A DNA stretch of 64,000 nucleotides, taken from assembly GCF_965243865.1 (NCBI RefSeq), contig NZ_OZ251603.1, positions 3,224,001-3,288,000 on the forward strand. Direction: 5' to 3'. The notes beneath the pieces were generated by a model that searched no databases, was not told the DNA's origin, and saw only the letters and a program-made list of their open reading frames with translations. The position numbers and the translations under genes were made by a program. Below are positions 36,280-45,012 of this stretch, piece after piece (within the stretch, counting starts at the first letter, position 1; each line of letters begins with the position of its first letter). The stretch is from Hyphomicrobium_A sp965243865. GTDB taxonomy: Bacteria > Pseudomonadota > Alphaproteobacteria > Rhizobiales > Hyphomicrobiaceae.

Positions 36280-36454
36280 GATGCCGTCGGCGTTTCGGAG
36301 CCGGAACTCCGAGCCACACTTACTATAACGCTGCAGAGGCAAACGATCCGTCTCCACGGACAGCGTTAGTCGCTTACCTGAGATGAATAAGCGACCCAAC
36401 ATGACCCGCAAATGAACGAATGGATCTGCCCTAGGGCGGAAGTTCGCCCCGACC

Positions 36455-36667
36455 TCACTCGGCCGCGGACATGAACCGCTCGACCGTCACCGCGAAGTGA
36501 CCGCACCAGTCTTTGGACTCGACCATCGGCCAGGCGGCTGGCGAGTTGCTTCCAGCTTGTGCGATCGGCGGGTTATACCGGCACAATCCCGCTTCTTGGC
36601 GATGCTGCTTCGCGGGCTTGCTATGGGTATCGAAAAACTGGCAGTTCCCGCATGCACACGTCGTCAT
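36455..36667 (-). CDS. Small Cys-rich protein, conserved type
   Basis: The 70-residue protein has Cys at 4, 6, 9, 29 and 55. The spaced set CGNCQFF, GLCRYNPP and DWCGHF looks like a metal or iron-sulfur site made by four Cys. I recall similar short proteins in alphaproteobacterial genomes, annotated as hypothetical. It has no signal peptide, so it should be cytoplasmic. The overlapping plus-strand ORFs lack such a pattern. The gap 36668-36834 upstream should hold its promoter; I see no strong boxes. Confidence 0.7.
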   Translation of the reverse strand: MTTCACGNCQFFDTHSKPAKQHRQEAGLCRYNPPIAQAGSNSPAAWPMVESKDWCGHFAVTVERFMSAAE

Positions 36668-36834
36668 GTGAATGCCTCCATTGGCTTGTTTCCAGAAGTG
36701 CCCACCAACCTAGAATGCTGCCTTCTCGCCGGCCGCGAGGCCATTAATGGGGGTTTAGCCTAACGCATCGACAAGGAACCCCGGCGCATCTTAAGTGCGC
36801 TTCAGAACCACCCGACCGCCGACAGGGGCATGCC

Positions 36835-37743
36835 TTGCTGAGCAACGAAAACACCATCACGCCCCGCGCGGAGCTGAAGCTCATCGAGACCGTGGGCTTT
36901 CCCGACTACGCCCTGATCGACAGCGGCAACGGTCGCAAGCTCGAGCGCTTCGGATCGGTGATCGTCGATCGCCCCGAGCCGCAAGCGCTGTGGACTCCGA
37001 ACGCAGAGCGCGACTGGAAAAAGGCGCACGCGGTCTTTGCCGGCGACGACGACGAGGACAAGGGCCGCTGGCGCATCGACAAGCCGGTTCCGGAAAGCTG
37101 GCCGGTGAAGATCGGCGACGTCACCATGCTCTGCCGCCTGGCGAGCTTCCGTCACATGGGCCTCTTCCCCGAGCAGTATCCGCACTGGCAATGGATGCTA
37201 CAGCGCATCGCGGAAAAGCGCGGGGAGCCCGCGCGCGTGCTGAATCTCTTTGCCTACACCGGCGCCGCATCCCTGATCGCGGCCGCCGCGGGCGCGAACG
37301 TCACGCACGTCGATGCCTCCAAGAAGGCGATCGCGTGGGCCAAAGAGAACCAGGCGGCTTCTGGTCTCGCATCTGCGCCGATCCGCTGGCTTCTCGACGA
37401 CGCGGCAAAGTTCGTCGCCCGCGAGGTGCGCCGCGGCAAAACCTACGACATCATCCTCGTCGACCCGCCGAAGTTCGGCCGCGGTCCAGATGGCGAGGTC
37501 TGGGATCTATTCACAAGCCTTCCTCCGTTCATGAAGGATTGCGCCGCATTGCTGGCGCCGGAAGCGTCCCTCGTGCTCACGGTCTATGCCATCCGCGCGT
37601 CGGCACTCGCCTTCGAGCAGCTCTGCCGCGAAGTGCTGGCTGGGAAAGGCGGCACTTTCACCGCCGGTGAGCTGGCCATCCGCGAGGAGCACGGCACGCG
37701 CGCGGTGCCCACCTCCCTCTATACTCGCTGGAGCGATCGGTAA
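36835..37743 (+). CDS. RlmI/RlmK-like class I rRNA methyltransferase lacking PUA domain
   Basis: The 302-residue protein matches the catalytic half of COG1092: RHMGLFPEQYPHWQWM, NLFAYTGAASLIAAAAGANV (SAM loop), DPPKFGRGPDGEVWDLF, and a C-terminal ELAIREEHGTRAVPTSLY. RlmI and RlmK modify 23S rRNA at C5 of C or N7 of G; the target here is not known. E. coli RlmI has an N-terminal PUA domain, which this shorter protein lacks. The start is TTG with AGGGG upstream, since the nearest ATG soon meets a stop. It overlaps the next gene by one base (TAATG). Confidence 0.88.
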   Translation: MLSNENTITPRAELKLIETVGFPDYALIDSGNGRKLERFGSVIVDRPEPQALWTPNAERDWKKAHAVFAGDDDEDKGRWRIDKPVPESWPVKIGDVTMLCRLASFRHMGLFPEQYPHWQWMLQRIAEKRGEPARVLNLFAYTGAASLIAAAAGANVTHVDASKKAIAWAKENQAASGLASAPIRWLLDDAAKFVAREVRRGKTYDIILVDPPKFGRGPDGEVWDLFTSLPPFMKDCAALLAPEASLVLTVYAIRASALAFEQLCREVLAGKGGTFTAGELAIREEHGTRAVPTSLYTRWSDR

Positions 37744-38555
37744 TGTCCGCGCCCAAACTCGTCACCAGCTTGCAGAACGACCGCGTGAAGGCGATCCGCG
37801 CGCTCGAGATGCGCAAGGAGCGCAAGGAGACAGGGCTTTTCGTCGCCGAAGGCACATCGCTGCTCGTCACCGCGCGCGACAACGGCTTTGTCCCTGAAAC
37901 GCTGGTCTTTCGCAGAGACGCCGACATGAGCCCCATCGCTCAGGGTCTCGTTGCCTGGGCGCTGAAGTCCGGGGCCGAATGCCTCGAAGTGTCGGAGGCC
38001 GTGCTCGGAAAGCTGTCTTCGAAGGACAACCCGCAGAGCATGCTTGGCGTCTTCAAGCAGCGCTGGATCGACTTGCCCAAGGCCGCTGATATCTCACCCG
38101 GCAGTCTCTGGATAGCGCTCGAGGAAGTGCGCGACCCCGGCAACCTCGGCACCATCATCCGCACCGCCGATGCCGTCGGTGCCGCCGGCATCATTCTCAT
38201 CGGCGCCAGTTGCGATCCCTATTCGCACGAGTGCGTGCGCGCCACCATGGGTTCGCTGTTCGCCATGCCGCTTGCGCGCATGCAACGCGAAGCCTTCCTC
38301 AAGTGGATTGCCGGCTGGCAGGGTGACATCGTCGGCACGCACCTGAGCGGCGCCGACGATTTTCGCGCCGTCAGCTATCGCAGCCCGACGCTGCTGGTCA
38401 TGGGCAGCGAAGGCCCCGGCATGTCGGATCCGCTCACCTCAGCGTGCTCGCGCCTCGTGAAAATCCCGATGGCGGGCAAGCTCGACTCTCTCAACCTCGC
38501 CGTCGCCACCGCGCTGATGCTGTATCAGATCCGCGGCCCGCAACTGAGCCTTTAG
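37743..38555 (+). CDS. TrmH/SpoU family RNA 2'-O-methyltransferase
   Basis: The 270-residue protein has a short substrate-binding N-terminus and the SPOUT trefoil-knot domain with GNLGTIIRTADAVGAAGIIL, VMGSEGPGMSDPL and the knot motif LDSLNLAVATALMLYQI. The family methylates the 2'-OH of rRNA or tRNA; RlmB-like action on 23S rRNA is likely but not proven. It is coupled to the gene before it and precedes the PRMT-like gene by three bases. Confidence 0.92.
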   Translation: MSAPKLVTSLQNDRVKAIRALEMRKERKETGLFVAEGTSLLVTARDNGFVPETLVFRRDADMSPIAQGLVAWALKSGAECLEVSEAVLGKLSSKDNPQSMLGVFKQRWIDLPKAADISPGSLWIALEEVRDPGNLGTIIRTADAVGAAGIILIGASCDPYSHECVRATMGSLFAMPLARMQREAFLKWIAGWQGDIVGTHLSGADDFRAVSYRSPTLLVMGSEGPGMSDPLTSACSRLVKIPMAGKLDSLNLAVATALMLYQIRGPQLSL

Positions 38556-38558
38556 CCC

Positions 38559-39479
38559 ATGCGCATCGAATATCACCGCACGCTCATCGCCGACCGAGTC
38601 CGCAACGCTGCTTTCGAAAAGGCTTTGCGCTCAGTGATCAAGAAGGGCGAGACGACCGTCGCCGATATCGGCACCGGCACCGGGCTTCTCGCCTTGATGG
38701 CCGCTAAGCTCGGCGCACGTGAGGTCTATCTCTACGAGACCGCCGAGGTTGGCGGCGTTGCCGAAAAAATCCTGAAAGCAAACGGGGTCCGAAACTGCCA
38801 TCTCATCCCGTGCCATTCGACCGAGATGGTCGACCCGCCACGCGTCGACGTCGTCGTCTCCGAAACGCTCGGCAACTACGCCTTCGAAGAGCACACCATT
38901 GAGACGCTCGCCGATGCGAAGAAGCGCTTCCTGAAGCCGGGCGGGGTACTCATTCCGCGCGCACTGAAGCAGTTCGTGGCGCCCGTTGTCGGCGACCGCA
39001 TCGCGCGCGACTTCGCCGCCTGGGACGCGACAGGCTTCGACCTCTCAGTCGCCCGCCTGATGAGCCTCAACAACATCTACGTGCGCACGCTGAAGCCGGC
39101 TGAACTCCTCAGCGCTAAGGTCTGGGACGAGATTACCTTTGGCACCGATGCGCGTTCGGCCCGCAAGGGCGAGACCAGCTGGAAGCTCGATGCAGCGACG
39201 ACAATTCACGGCTTCGCTGTCTGGTGGGAGGCGGAGCTGACACCCGGCGTTCACCTGTCCACAGCGCCGGACGCCCCACGCACGCACTGGGAGCAGCTTT
39301 ATTTCCCGCTGCTCGCCCCGATCAACGCGGCCAAAGGCGAGACTGTCGGGATCAACCTGCGCTCGCGCACGACGCCCGAAGCTGGCACCCACGTGGCCTG
39401 GATTGCCACGCACAACAACGCCAAGGGCCGCGAAACCGCGCGCCAGTCGCTCAATCTCGATAAGGGGTACCTGCCGTAA
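38559..39479 (+). CDS. PRMT-like protein arginine methyltransferase
   Basis: The 306-residue protein follows the type I PRMT plan from end to end. Residues 5-20 (YHRTLIADRVRNAAFE) resemble the PRMT motif helix before the SAM site. DIGTGTGLLALMAAKLGA (36-53) is the SAM loop and Glu60 the ribose ligand. SETLGNYAFEE (101-111) carries two Glu nine residues apart, as in the PRMT double-E loop. A beta-barrel-like second half has GFDLSVARL and the THW loop (242-244) within APDAPRTHWEQLYFP. These features argue against ordinary L11 or small-molecule methyltransferases. The substrate is unknown. It is the third of three coupled methyltransferase genes. Confidence 0.8.
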   Translation: MRIEYHRTLIADRVRNAAFEKALRSVIKKGETTVADIGTGTGLLALMAAKLGAREVYLYETAEVGGVAEKILKANGVRNCHLIPCHSTEMVDPPRVDVVVSETLGNYAFEEHTIETLADAKKRFLKPGGVLIPRALKQFVAPVVGDRIARDFAAWDATGFDLSVARLMSLNNIYVRTLKPAELLSAKVWDEITFGTDARSARKGETSWKLDAATTIHGFAVWWEAELTPGVHLSTAPDAPRTHWEQLYFPLLAPINAAKGETVGINLRSRTTPEAGTHVAWIATHNNAKGRETARQSLNLDKGYLP

Positions 39480-39487
39480 AGGCAGCG

Positions 39488-39904
39488 TCAGACGCGCAGC
39501 AGCAGGGCCGCGAGCCCAATGATGCCGACCGCAATGGTGAGCGTCGTCGCCCACGCGATAGCGTGGCTCATCTTCTCCTGGCGATGTGCGCGCCGTGCGT
39601 TTTCGAGCCACTCCGCGCTGGGCGGCGTCATCGTCACCTGACCGAGATCGTCGATCACCTCATCGAGTGATCTCGGATCGGTCGGAACCGGCGCAGGCAC
39701 TTCCACCTCGTTCGCGGTGAACGCTTCAGGCGCCGCCTTTTCTGCGGACTTGGCCATGAACTCAGCCGCATCGGGATGTTTTGGTTCGACGCGGGCCAAA
39801 CGGCTCAAAAGCGGGCGGTGATGCATGGCGCGGGCGATCTCGCCGGCCAGCTGGTGGCCCTCGGAGCCGTCGTCGTTGGACTTCAGCTGAGCTTCGGCGC
39901 CCAT
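39488..39904 (-). CDS. Hypothetical tail-anchored membrane protein
   Basis: The 138-residue protein has a charged soluble part with a Pro-rich middle (about residues 60-80) and a single C-terminal membrane helix (AIAWATTLTIAVGIIGLAAL). GGGAGAG lies before the ATG. No family is recognised. It converges on the PRMT-like gene with eight bases between stops. The C-terminal anchor suggests a cytoplasmic domain held at the inner membrane. The region 39905-40086 is the divergent gap to nnrU. Confidence 0.6.
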   Translation of the reverse strand: MGAEAQLKSNDDGSEGHQLAGEIARAMHHRPLLSRLARVEPKHPDAAEFMAKSAEKAAPEAFTANEVEVPAPVPTDPRSLDEVIDDLGQVTMTPPSAEWLENARRAHRQEKMSHAIAWATTLTIAVGIIGLAALLLRV

Positions 39905-40086
39905 GGCAGCTCTCCCTCATGGACCACATTTATCGCGGCCATCATGTTCCGGTGCCGGCGCGGCGCCCATCGGACAACCGGTTTGCACTAGCGGCCGGCG
40001 CCCCCGGCCACTAAACATGCGCGGGCGAGATGGCTGCAGCGTGGCAATGATTCGCCCGCTCTGGCAATTCCCTGGGGGAGGCGACA

Positions 40087-40668
40087 ATGCTGGTAATGGT
40101 GCTTGGACTCATCGTTTTCTTTGCGATCCACATCGTTCCGACCAATGCGGAGCTGAAAAACGGGCTCGTCGCACGCTTCGGACCGACGGGATACAAGGGC
40201 ATATTCGCCGTCGTCTCACTGATCGGCATGGCGCTGATCGTGCTGGGCTTCCACAAGCTCCAGCTGCACCCCGGCAAGAACCCCATCCTCTGGGATCCGC
40301 CGACTTGGACGCGCCACATCGCCATGCCGCTGATGCTGCTGTCGATGATCTCGCTCGCTGCGGCCTACATCCCTTCGCATATCCACGTCTGGCTCAAGCA
40401 CCCGATGCTCGTGGCCATCAAAATCTGGGCGTTGGCGCATCTGCTGGCCAATGGTGACCTTGCTTCGCTCCTGCTGTTCGGCAGCTTCCTCGCCTTCGCC
40501 GTCTATGACCGCATCTCCGTGAAGCGGCGCGGCGATCTCGGCCCGCTCGGCAAGGGCTCCGGCCCGTGGATCAACGATATCATCGTCGTCGCCATCGGCG
40601 TCGTCCTGTACGCCGTTATCGTGTTCTATTTGCACGAGCTGGTGATCGGCGTTTCTCCGATGGCATGA
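40087..40668 (+). CDS. NnrU family membrane protein
   Basis: The 193-residue protein has six hydrophobic segments and the NnrU pattern: IHIVPTNAELKNGLVARFG, KNPILWDPPTWTRHIAMPLM, IKIWALAHLLANGDLASLLLF and VYDRISVKRRGD. NnrU was first seen with denitrification genes and is homologous to the haem-binding carotene isomerase Z-ISO; its own activity is uncertain. No denitrification gene is in the window. GGGGGAGG precedes the ATG. Its stop overlaps the MOSC start (ATGA). Confidence 0.92.
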   Translation: MLVMVLGLIVFFAIHIVPTNAELKNGLVARFGPTGYKGIFAVVSLIGMALIVLGFHKLQLHPGKNPILWDPPTWTRHIAMPLMLLSMISLAAAYIPSHIHVWLKHPMLVAIKIWALAHLLANGDLASLLLFGSFLAFAVYDRISVKRRGDLGPLGKGSGPWINDIIVVAIGVVLYAVIVFYLHELVIGVSPMA

Positions 40669-41162
40669 CCGGACGGCTGATCGGCATTGCATGGCGATCG
40701 GCGAGACGCGCGCCGATGCAGACCGTGGATGCCGTCGATATCAGTCTGGAGAGGGGTATTGAAGGTGATCACAAGGGCGCCAAATTCAAGCGCCGCGCCG
40801 TCACCATCCTCGCCATCGAGGATTGGCAGGCAGCTCTGTCAGACGTAGCGGTTGCGAGCTCCGATCCAATCGATCTCGATTGGACCGCACGCCGCGCCAA
40901 CCTTCTTGTCGAGGGTGTCCGCCTGCCGCGCGCCATTGGCGCAACGCTGCGCATCGGTCCAGCCCTGTTGGAAGTAACCTATCCGACGACGCCCTGTGCC
41001 CGCATGGATGAAGCGCTCGCCGGACTGCGCAAAGCATTGCATCCCGATTGGCGTGGCGGCGTCACCTGCCGCGTGCTCGAAGGCGGCCGCGTGGCGCTTG
41101 GCGACCGCGTCGAGATCATCCACGCACCGCCCGAGCGCAAGGCGAATAGGCTTCCGGGCTGA
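40665..41162 (+). CDS. MOSC domain protein
   Basis: The 165-residue protein is a compact MOSC domain, the sulfur-carrier fold of molybdenum cofactor sulfurases. The conserved Cys lies in EVTYPTTPCARMDEALAGL, and GGVTCRVLEGGRVALGD is near the end. Members such as YiiM act on N-hydroxylated compounds with Moco; this one is not assigned. It overlaps nnrU by four bases, so the two are translated together. A bidirectional terminator follows. Confidence 0.9.
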   Translation: MTGRLIGIAWRSARRAPMQTVDAVDISLERGIEGDHKGAKFKRRAVTILAIEDWQAALSDVAVASSDPIDLDWTARRANLLVEGVRLPRAIGATLRIGPALLEVTYPTTPCARMDEALAGLRKALHPDWRGGVTCRVLEGGRVALGDRVEIIHAPPERKANRLPG

Positions 41163-41178
41163 TCCTTCACGCAAACGA

Positions 41179-41206
41179 AAAGAGGCGCCATCGGCGGCGC
41201 CTCTTT
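41179..41206. terminator. Bidirectional intrinsic terminator
   Basis: AAAGAGGCGCC (41179-41189) pairs with GGCGCCTCTTT (41196-41206) across six bases. It is flanked by A on the left and T on the right, and sits between the convergent MOSC and L,D-transpeptidase genes. Confidence 0.85.
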
Positions 41207-41226
41207 CGATTTCATCGTCACGCTAA

Positions 41227-42969
41227 TCAGTAGTAACGCGACATCGAGCTGTCGGGGCGGCTGCGCCAGGGTTCGACGATGAACTCGGTGCGCGCGCTCG
41301 TCTCGCGGCTGAGGCCGTAATCCGAGATGATCAGCGACGAGCCCGGCTTCATCAGCTCGGCGAGCTGCTCCTCGGCCTCTTTCGGGATCTGGATTCGCTC
41401 CAGCGCCGACTGCGCATCGGCATCATGGCCGCCGGCCACAACCGGTGCTTCGTCGTCGTGCCGGCGCTTCTTGCGGTTCGAGTACCACACCCGCGTGCTC
41501 GGCTTCAGCGTCACCGCGCTCCAGCGCAGCGCCTTTTCGCCGTTCGTGAATGCGGTCGCCGTCAGCACGTGCGTGCCCAGAGGCGCGCTCGGATCGGCGA
41601 TCGTCACCGGCACGTCCATCACCTGCACGAAGCCGAGTTTGGCGACGAGCCGGCCCGTTTTGCGGCTGATGAATACCGACACGGGGTAGTGCTTGCGCTC
41701 CTCCAGCGCATCGGCGGCTGTCACCGCATCCTTGGCGGCCGTGACAGTGTCAGCGGCGTGCCCGGCATCATCGACAGCAACCTTGCGCGCTTTTTCCAGC
41801 GCGACCGCATCGGCCTCGGCCTGCTTTACCTTTGCCGATTGCGCATTTGCAGCGCGCTGCGCCGCCGCGGCAGCATCGACCGCGTCGAGCATCTTCGTCT
41901 CGCCGGCAATCTCCTCCGCCTTCATCTTCTCGAGCGCCGCGCCATCGATCTTGTCGACGTTCACCTTCGAAAGCTTCGCGGTCAGCGCATTGAACGTCGA
42001 CGTGGCCGAGTCAGCCGTCTTGGCCAACTTGCGCGCGATCGCAGTAAGGCGGCCCTCTTCCTTGCGCTCTTTCTTGATCGTCTCTTTTGCGTCCCGCGCC
42101 GCGGTGGTGGCCGCCTGCACCTGCTGGTCGGCAGCAGCCTTTGCAGTTTCGGAGGCCACTATCGTCGCAACCAGATGCTCGCGCTCAGCGGCGCGTTCGG
42201 CGGCTGCCATGGCGCGCGTGCGCCGCAATGAGTTGCCGTTTTGCGGCACGATCATGTCGTGGATGTCGGACTGCGCCGAAGCAGCGGCAGGCACGGCACT
42301 CGCAGACGTGCTGGCAGTATCGTCGGGGGCCAGCGGTGCAATGAGATGCGGACTGCTGAATTCTTCCGGCTTCAGATCGGCTTCGCTGATGATGACGCGC
42401 GCACCGACATCGGTGATGCCAAACAGGTTTCGCGCGAAGCTGTAGGGAAGGCGGATGCAACCGTGCGAGGCCGGATAGCCCGGGATATCGCCCGCATGCA
42501 ATGCCACGCCGGAGTTGGTGACGCGCTGCATGAACGGCATCGGCGCACCACCGTAGAGGTTCGAGTAGTGCGTGCGGTTCTTCTCCAAGATGCTGAACAC
42601 GCCGGTGGGCGTTTCATGGCCGCGCATGCCGCTCGATATCGGCGACTTCGCGATCTGCTTGCCGTCGTCATAGACGGTGACGGTCTGATTGTTGATCGAC
42701 ACCACGAGCACCAGGGGGCCCTTGGGTTTCGGCAGCGTCGAAGCCTGTTTGTCGTCCGTAGGCTCGACATAGCGCGGAGCCGCCCGGCGCGCCCGCCGCG
42801 GCTTCTGCTGCCAGGAACCCGAGTTGCCCCATCCCCCCCAGGGGTAGAACTGAGCCTCGGCCCGCTCGGGGGTCGCCGCGACCAGGAGGCTGGCTGCGAG
42901 CAGGGCACCGATTGATACGTGCAGGCGGCCGGACGCGGCGCCGACAACACCTTTTGCGATCTTGAGCAA
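41227..42969 (-). CDS. L,D-transpeptidase with coiled coil and second YkuD-like domain
   Basis: The 580-residue periplasmic protein has a signal peptide (cut near AEA-QF at 39-40) and a Trp/Arg-rich stretch. A YkuD domain follows at about 84-200, with the catalytic pair His169 and Cys171 in PGYPASHGCIRLP. An Ala-rich coiled coil covers about 245-420. Residues about 428-570 look like a second YkuD-type beta fold (VSVFISRKTGRLVAKLG, PLGTHVLTATAF, GSSLIISDYGL) without a catalytic Cys. YkuD enzymes form 3-3 crosslinks or link lipoproteins to peptidoglycan. The upstream gap 42970-43171 is unusually AT-rich (43010-43085) and holds promoters for this gene and panB. Confidence 0.9.
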   Translation of the reverse strand: MLKIAKGVVGAASGRLHVSIGALLAASLLVAATPERAEAQFYPWGGWGNSGSWQQKPRRARRAAPRYVEPTDDKQASTLPKPKGPLVLVVSINNQTVTVYDDGKQIAKSPISSGMRGHETPTGVFSILEKNRTHYSNLYGGAPMPFMQRVTNSGVALHAGDIPGYPASHGCIRLPYSFARNLFGITDVGARVIISEADLKPEEFSSPHLIAPLAPDDTASTSASAVPAAASAQSDIHDMIVPQNGNSLRRTRAMAAAERAAEREHLVATIVASETAKAAADQQVQAATTAARDAKETIKKERKEEGRLTAIARKLAKTADSATSTFNALTAKLSKVNVDKIDGAALEKMKAEEIAGETKMLDAVDAAAAAQRAANAQSAKVKQAEADAVALEKARKVAVDDAGHAADTVTAAKDAVTAADALEERKHYPVSVFISRKTGRLVAKLGFVQVMDVPVTIADPSAPLGTHVLTATAFTNGEKALRWSAVTLKPSTRVWYSNRKKRRHDDEAPVVAGGHDADAQSALERIQIPKEAEEQLAELMKPGSSLIISDYGLSRETSARTEFIVEPWRSRPDSSMSRYY

Positions 42970-43171
42970 GCAAGGCCCCCGAAAACTGAGAGTGTCTCTG
43001 AAGAGTTTGCTCTATCTGATAATTTTAACCCTAAATCTTCGTTAGCAACGCCATGAAAACAAATTCTTTTTGAAGGTTGCTTATCGCCATCCACCCACCG
43101 CCCCTGGCCTTGCCGCCCCGTCATCACTAGCTTCGCGCGACGTCGCGGCGAGAATAGAGTAAGTTGAAGTC

Positions 43172-44086
43172 ATGTCCGTACACTCGACCCAGAAGCGCCT
43201 GATGGCGCCCGACATCGCCGCCATGAAGAAGCGCGGGGAGCCCATCGTGGCCCTCACGGCCTATCATGCGCACACGGCAGCCATCGCCGACCGGCATTGC
43301 GATTTCCTGCTCGTCGGCGATAGCCTCGGCATGGTCATGCACGGCTTCGAGACCACCGTGCCGGTGCCGCTCGACCTTATGATCATGCATGGCCGCGCCG
43401 TCGTTCGCGGCGCAAGGCACGCGCTGGTCGTGGTCGATATGCCCTTCGGCTCCTACGAGGAAAGCCCGGCCGTCGCCTTCCGCAATTGCGCCCGCGTCAT
43501 GAAGGAAACCGACTGCGGCGCCGTTAAAATCGAGGGTGGGCGCCGCATGGCTGAGACCATCCGCTACCTCGTCGACCGGGGCATCCCGGTCATGTCGCAC
43601 ATCGGCCTGACGCCGCAATCCGTCAATGTCATCGGCGGATTCAGGGCCCAGGGCCGCCACCGCGACGAGTGGGCAGCCATCGAGGAGGACGCACGCGAGG
43701 TCGCCGAGGCCGGCGCTTTCGCCATCGTGCTGGAAGCGATCACCGAGCCGCTGGCCGCCCGCATTACCGCCGCCGTTCCTATCCCCACCATCGGCATCGG
43801 CGCCTCATCCGCCTGCGACGGCCAGATCCTCGTCATGGAAGACATGCTGGGTATAAGCCCGCGCGTGCCGCGCTTCGTGAAGAAGTTCGGCAAGGTCGGC
43901 GAAGCCATCGAGGGTGCCATCCGCGACTACGCCGAGGACGTCCGTAAACGGGCTTTCCCGACCCCCGAGCACACCTACGCCATGCAGGACGGTGCCCCGG
44001 TAAAGAGGCAACAGGCCACCGAGCGTGTCTCTGCAACCGGCGGCAGAGTCACGAAAAAGTCGAAAACCCCGGCCAGCAAAGCGTAG
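43172..44086 (+). CDS. panB: 3-methyl-2-oxobutanoate hydroxymethyltransferase
   Basis: PanB transfers a hydroxymethyl group from methylenetetrahydrofolate to ketoisovalerate in pantothenate synthesis. The 304-residue protein shows VALTAYHAHTAAIADRH, the metal-binding LLVGDSLGMVMHG, FRNCARVMKETDCGAVKIEGG, IPVMSHIGLTPQSVNVIGGF, and the catalytic Glu in FAIVLEAITEPLA. It is about 40 residues longer than usual, with a basic tail after residue 265 that looks disordered. No panC or panD is nearby. Confidence 0.97.
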   Translation: MSVHSTQKRLMAPDIAAMKKRGEPIVALTAYHAHTAAIADRHCDFLLVGDSLGMVMHGFETTVPVPLDLMIMHGRAVVRGARHALVVVDMPFGSYEESPAVAFRNCARVMKETDCGAVKIEGGRRMAETIRYLVDRGIPVMSHIGLTPQSVNVIGGFRAQGRHRDEWAAIEEDAREVAEAGAFAIVLEAITEPLAARITAAVPIPTIGIGASSACDGQILVMEDMLGISPRVPRFVKKFGKVGEAIEGAIRDYAEDVRKRAFPTPEHTYAMQDGAPVKRQQATERVSATGGRVTKKSKTPASKA

Positions 44087-44230
44087 GGCGCCTTTCAGGC
44101 TCCCCGGTCGGCGAACGCTGATCAATCGCTTGCACGGGGGGAGCCGTTGGCTATGTATGCGGCTTTCCGGAGCCTCGCCTGGGGCTCTCACAAGAACAAC
44201 GCCAAGGTTCAGGGCTGAAAAGAGCAAGCG

Positions 44231-45004
44231 ATGGCACAGACGGATGACGATCTTCTCCGCCAAGTCGAAGAAGAGCTTCGGCGCGAGCGTCTTGAGAAGA
44301 TCTGGAAGCAATACGGCACCTACATCATCATCGCTGCGGCGCTGATCGTAGTCGGCGTGGCGGGCTACAAGATTTGGGAAAGCCGTCGTCTCGCCGCGGC
44401 CCAGGCCTCTGGCGCCACGTACGAAGGCGCGCTCCAGCTCCTCAACGACAAGAAGGACGGCAGCGCCGAGAAGGAATTCGAGAAGCTGGCGAGCGATGGC
44501 GCCGCTGGCTACCGCGGACTTTCGCAGCTGCAACTCGCCGGTCTCCTCGCCAAGCAGGGCAAAAAGGCCGAAGCGCTCGCCGCTTATGATGCACTCGCCG
44601 CCAGCAGCAACGGCGACATCATGCTGCGCGAGTTCGCACGCCTGCAGGCCGCCGGGCTGCGCGTCGGCGACGTGGACTTTACCGATATCGAGAATCGGCT
44701 CACCCCTCTGATGGCCGATACCAGCCCCTGGCGCTACAGCGCCCGCGAGTTGCTGGGTCTGGCCGCCTTCAAGGCTGGAAAGATGAGCGAGGCGCGCACC
44801 ATCCTGACGCCTCTGTTCGTCGACCAGCAGACGCCGCAAAGCATTGCCGAGCGTGCGCAGATCATCATGGCGGAGATCGCCGCGGGAGAGATCGCTAAGA
44901 AGGCTGACGCTTCGCCGCCCGCCGCCGAAGCATCGTCTTCCGAAAAGGCCAAGCCAGCGGACGCTGCGCCAGCAGCATCGGAACCGCCGGCCAAAAAGGA
45001 CTAG
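44231..45004 (+). CDS. YfgM-like TPR membrane protein
   Basis: The 257-residue protein has a short cytoplasmic head (DDDLLRQVEEELRRERLEKI), one membrane helix (about residues 29-48), and a periplasmic region of TPR-like helices, ending in a Lys/Ala-rich tail. This is the DUF2133/YfgM type. YfgM acts beside the SecYEG translocon and the chaperone PpiD. It precedes bamB by eight bases and der follows, the same order (yfgM-bamB-der) as in E. coli. Confidence 0.9.
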   Translation: MAQTDDDLLRQVEEELRRERLEKIWKQYGTYIIIAAALIVVGVAGYKIWESRRLAAAQASGATYEGALQLLNDKKDGSAEKEFEKLASDGAAGYRGLSQLQLAGLLAKQGKKAEALAAYDALAASSNGDIMLREFARLQAAGLRVGDVDFTDIENRLTPLMADTSPWRYSARELLGLAAFKAGKMSEARTILTPLFVDQQTPQSIAERAQIIMAEIAAGEIAKKADASPPAAEASSSEKAKPADAAPAASEPPAKKD

Positions 45005-45012
45005 GTGGGGAT

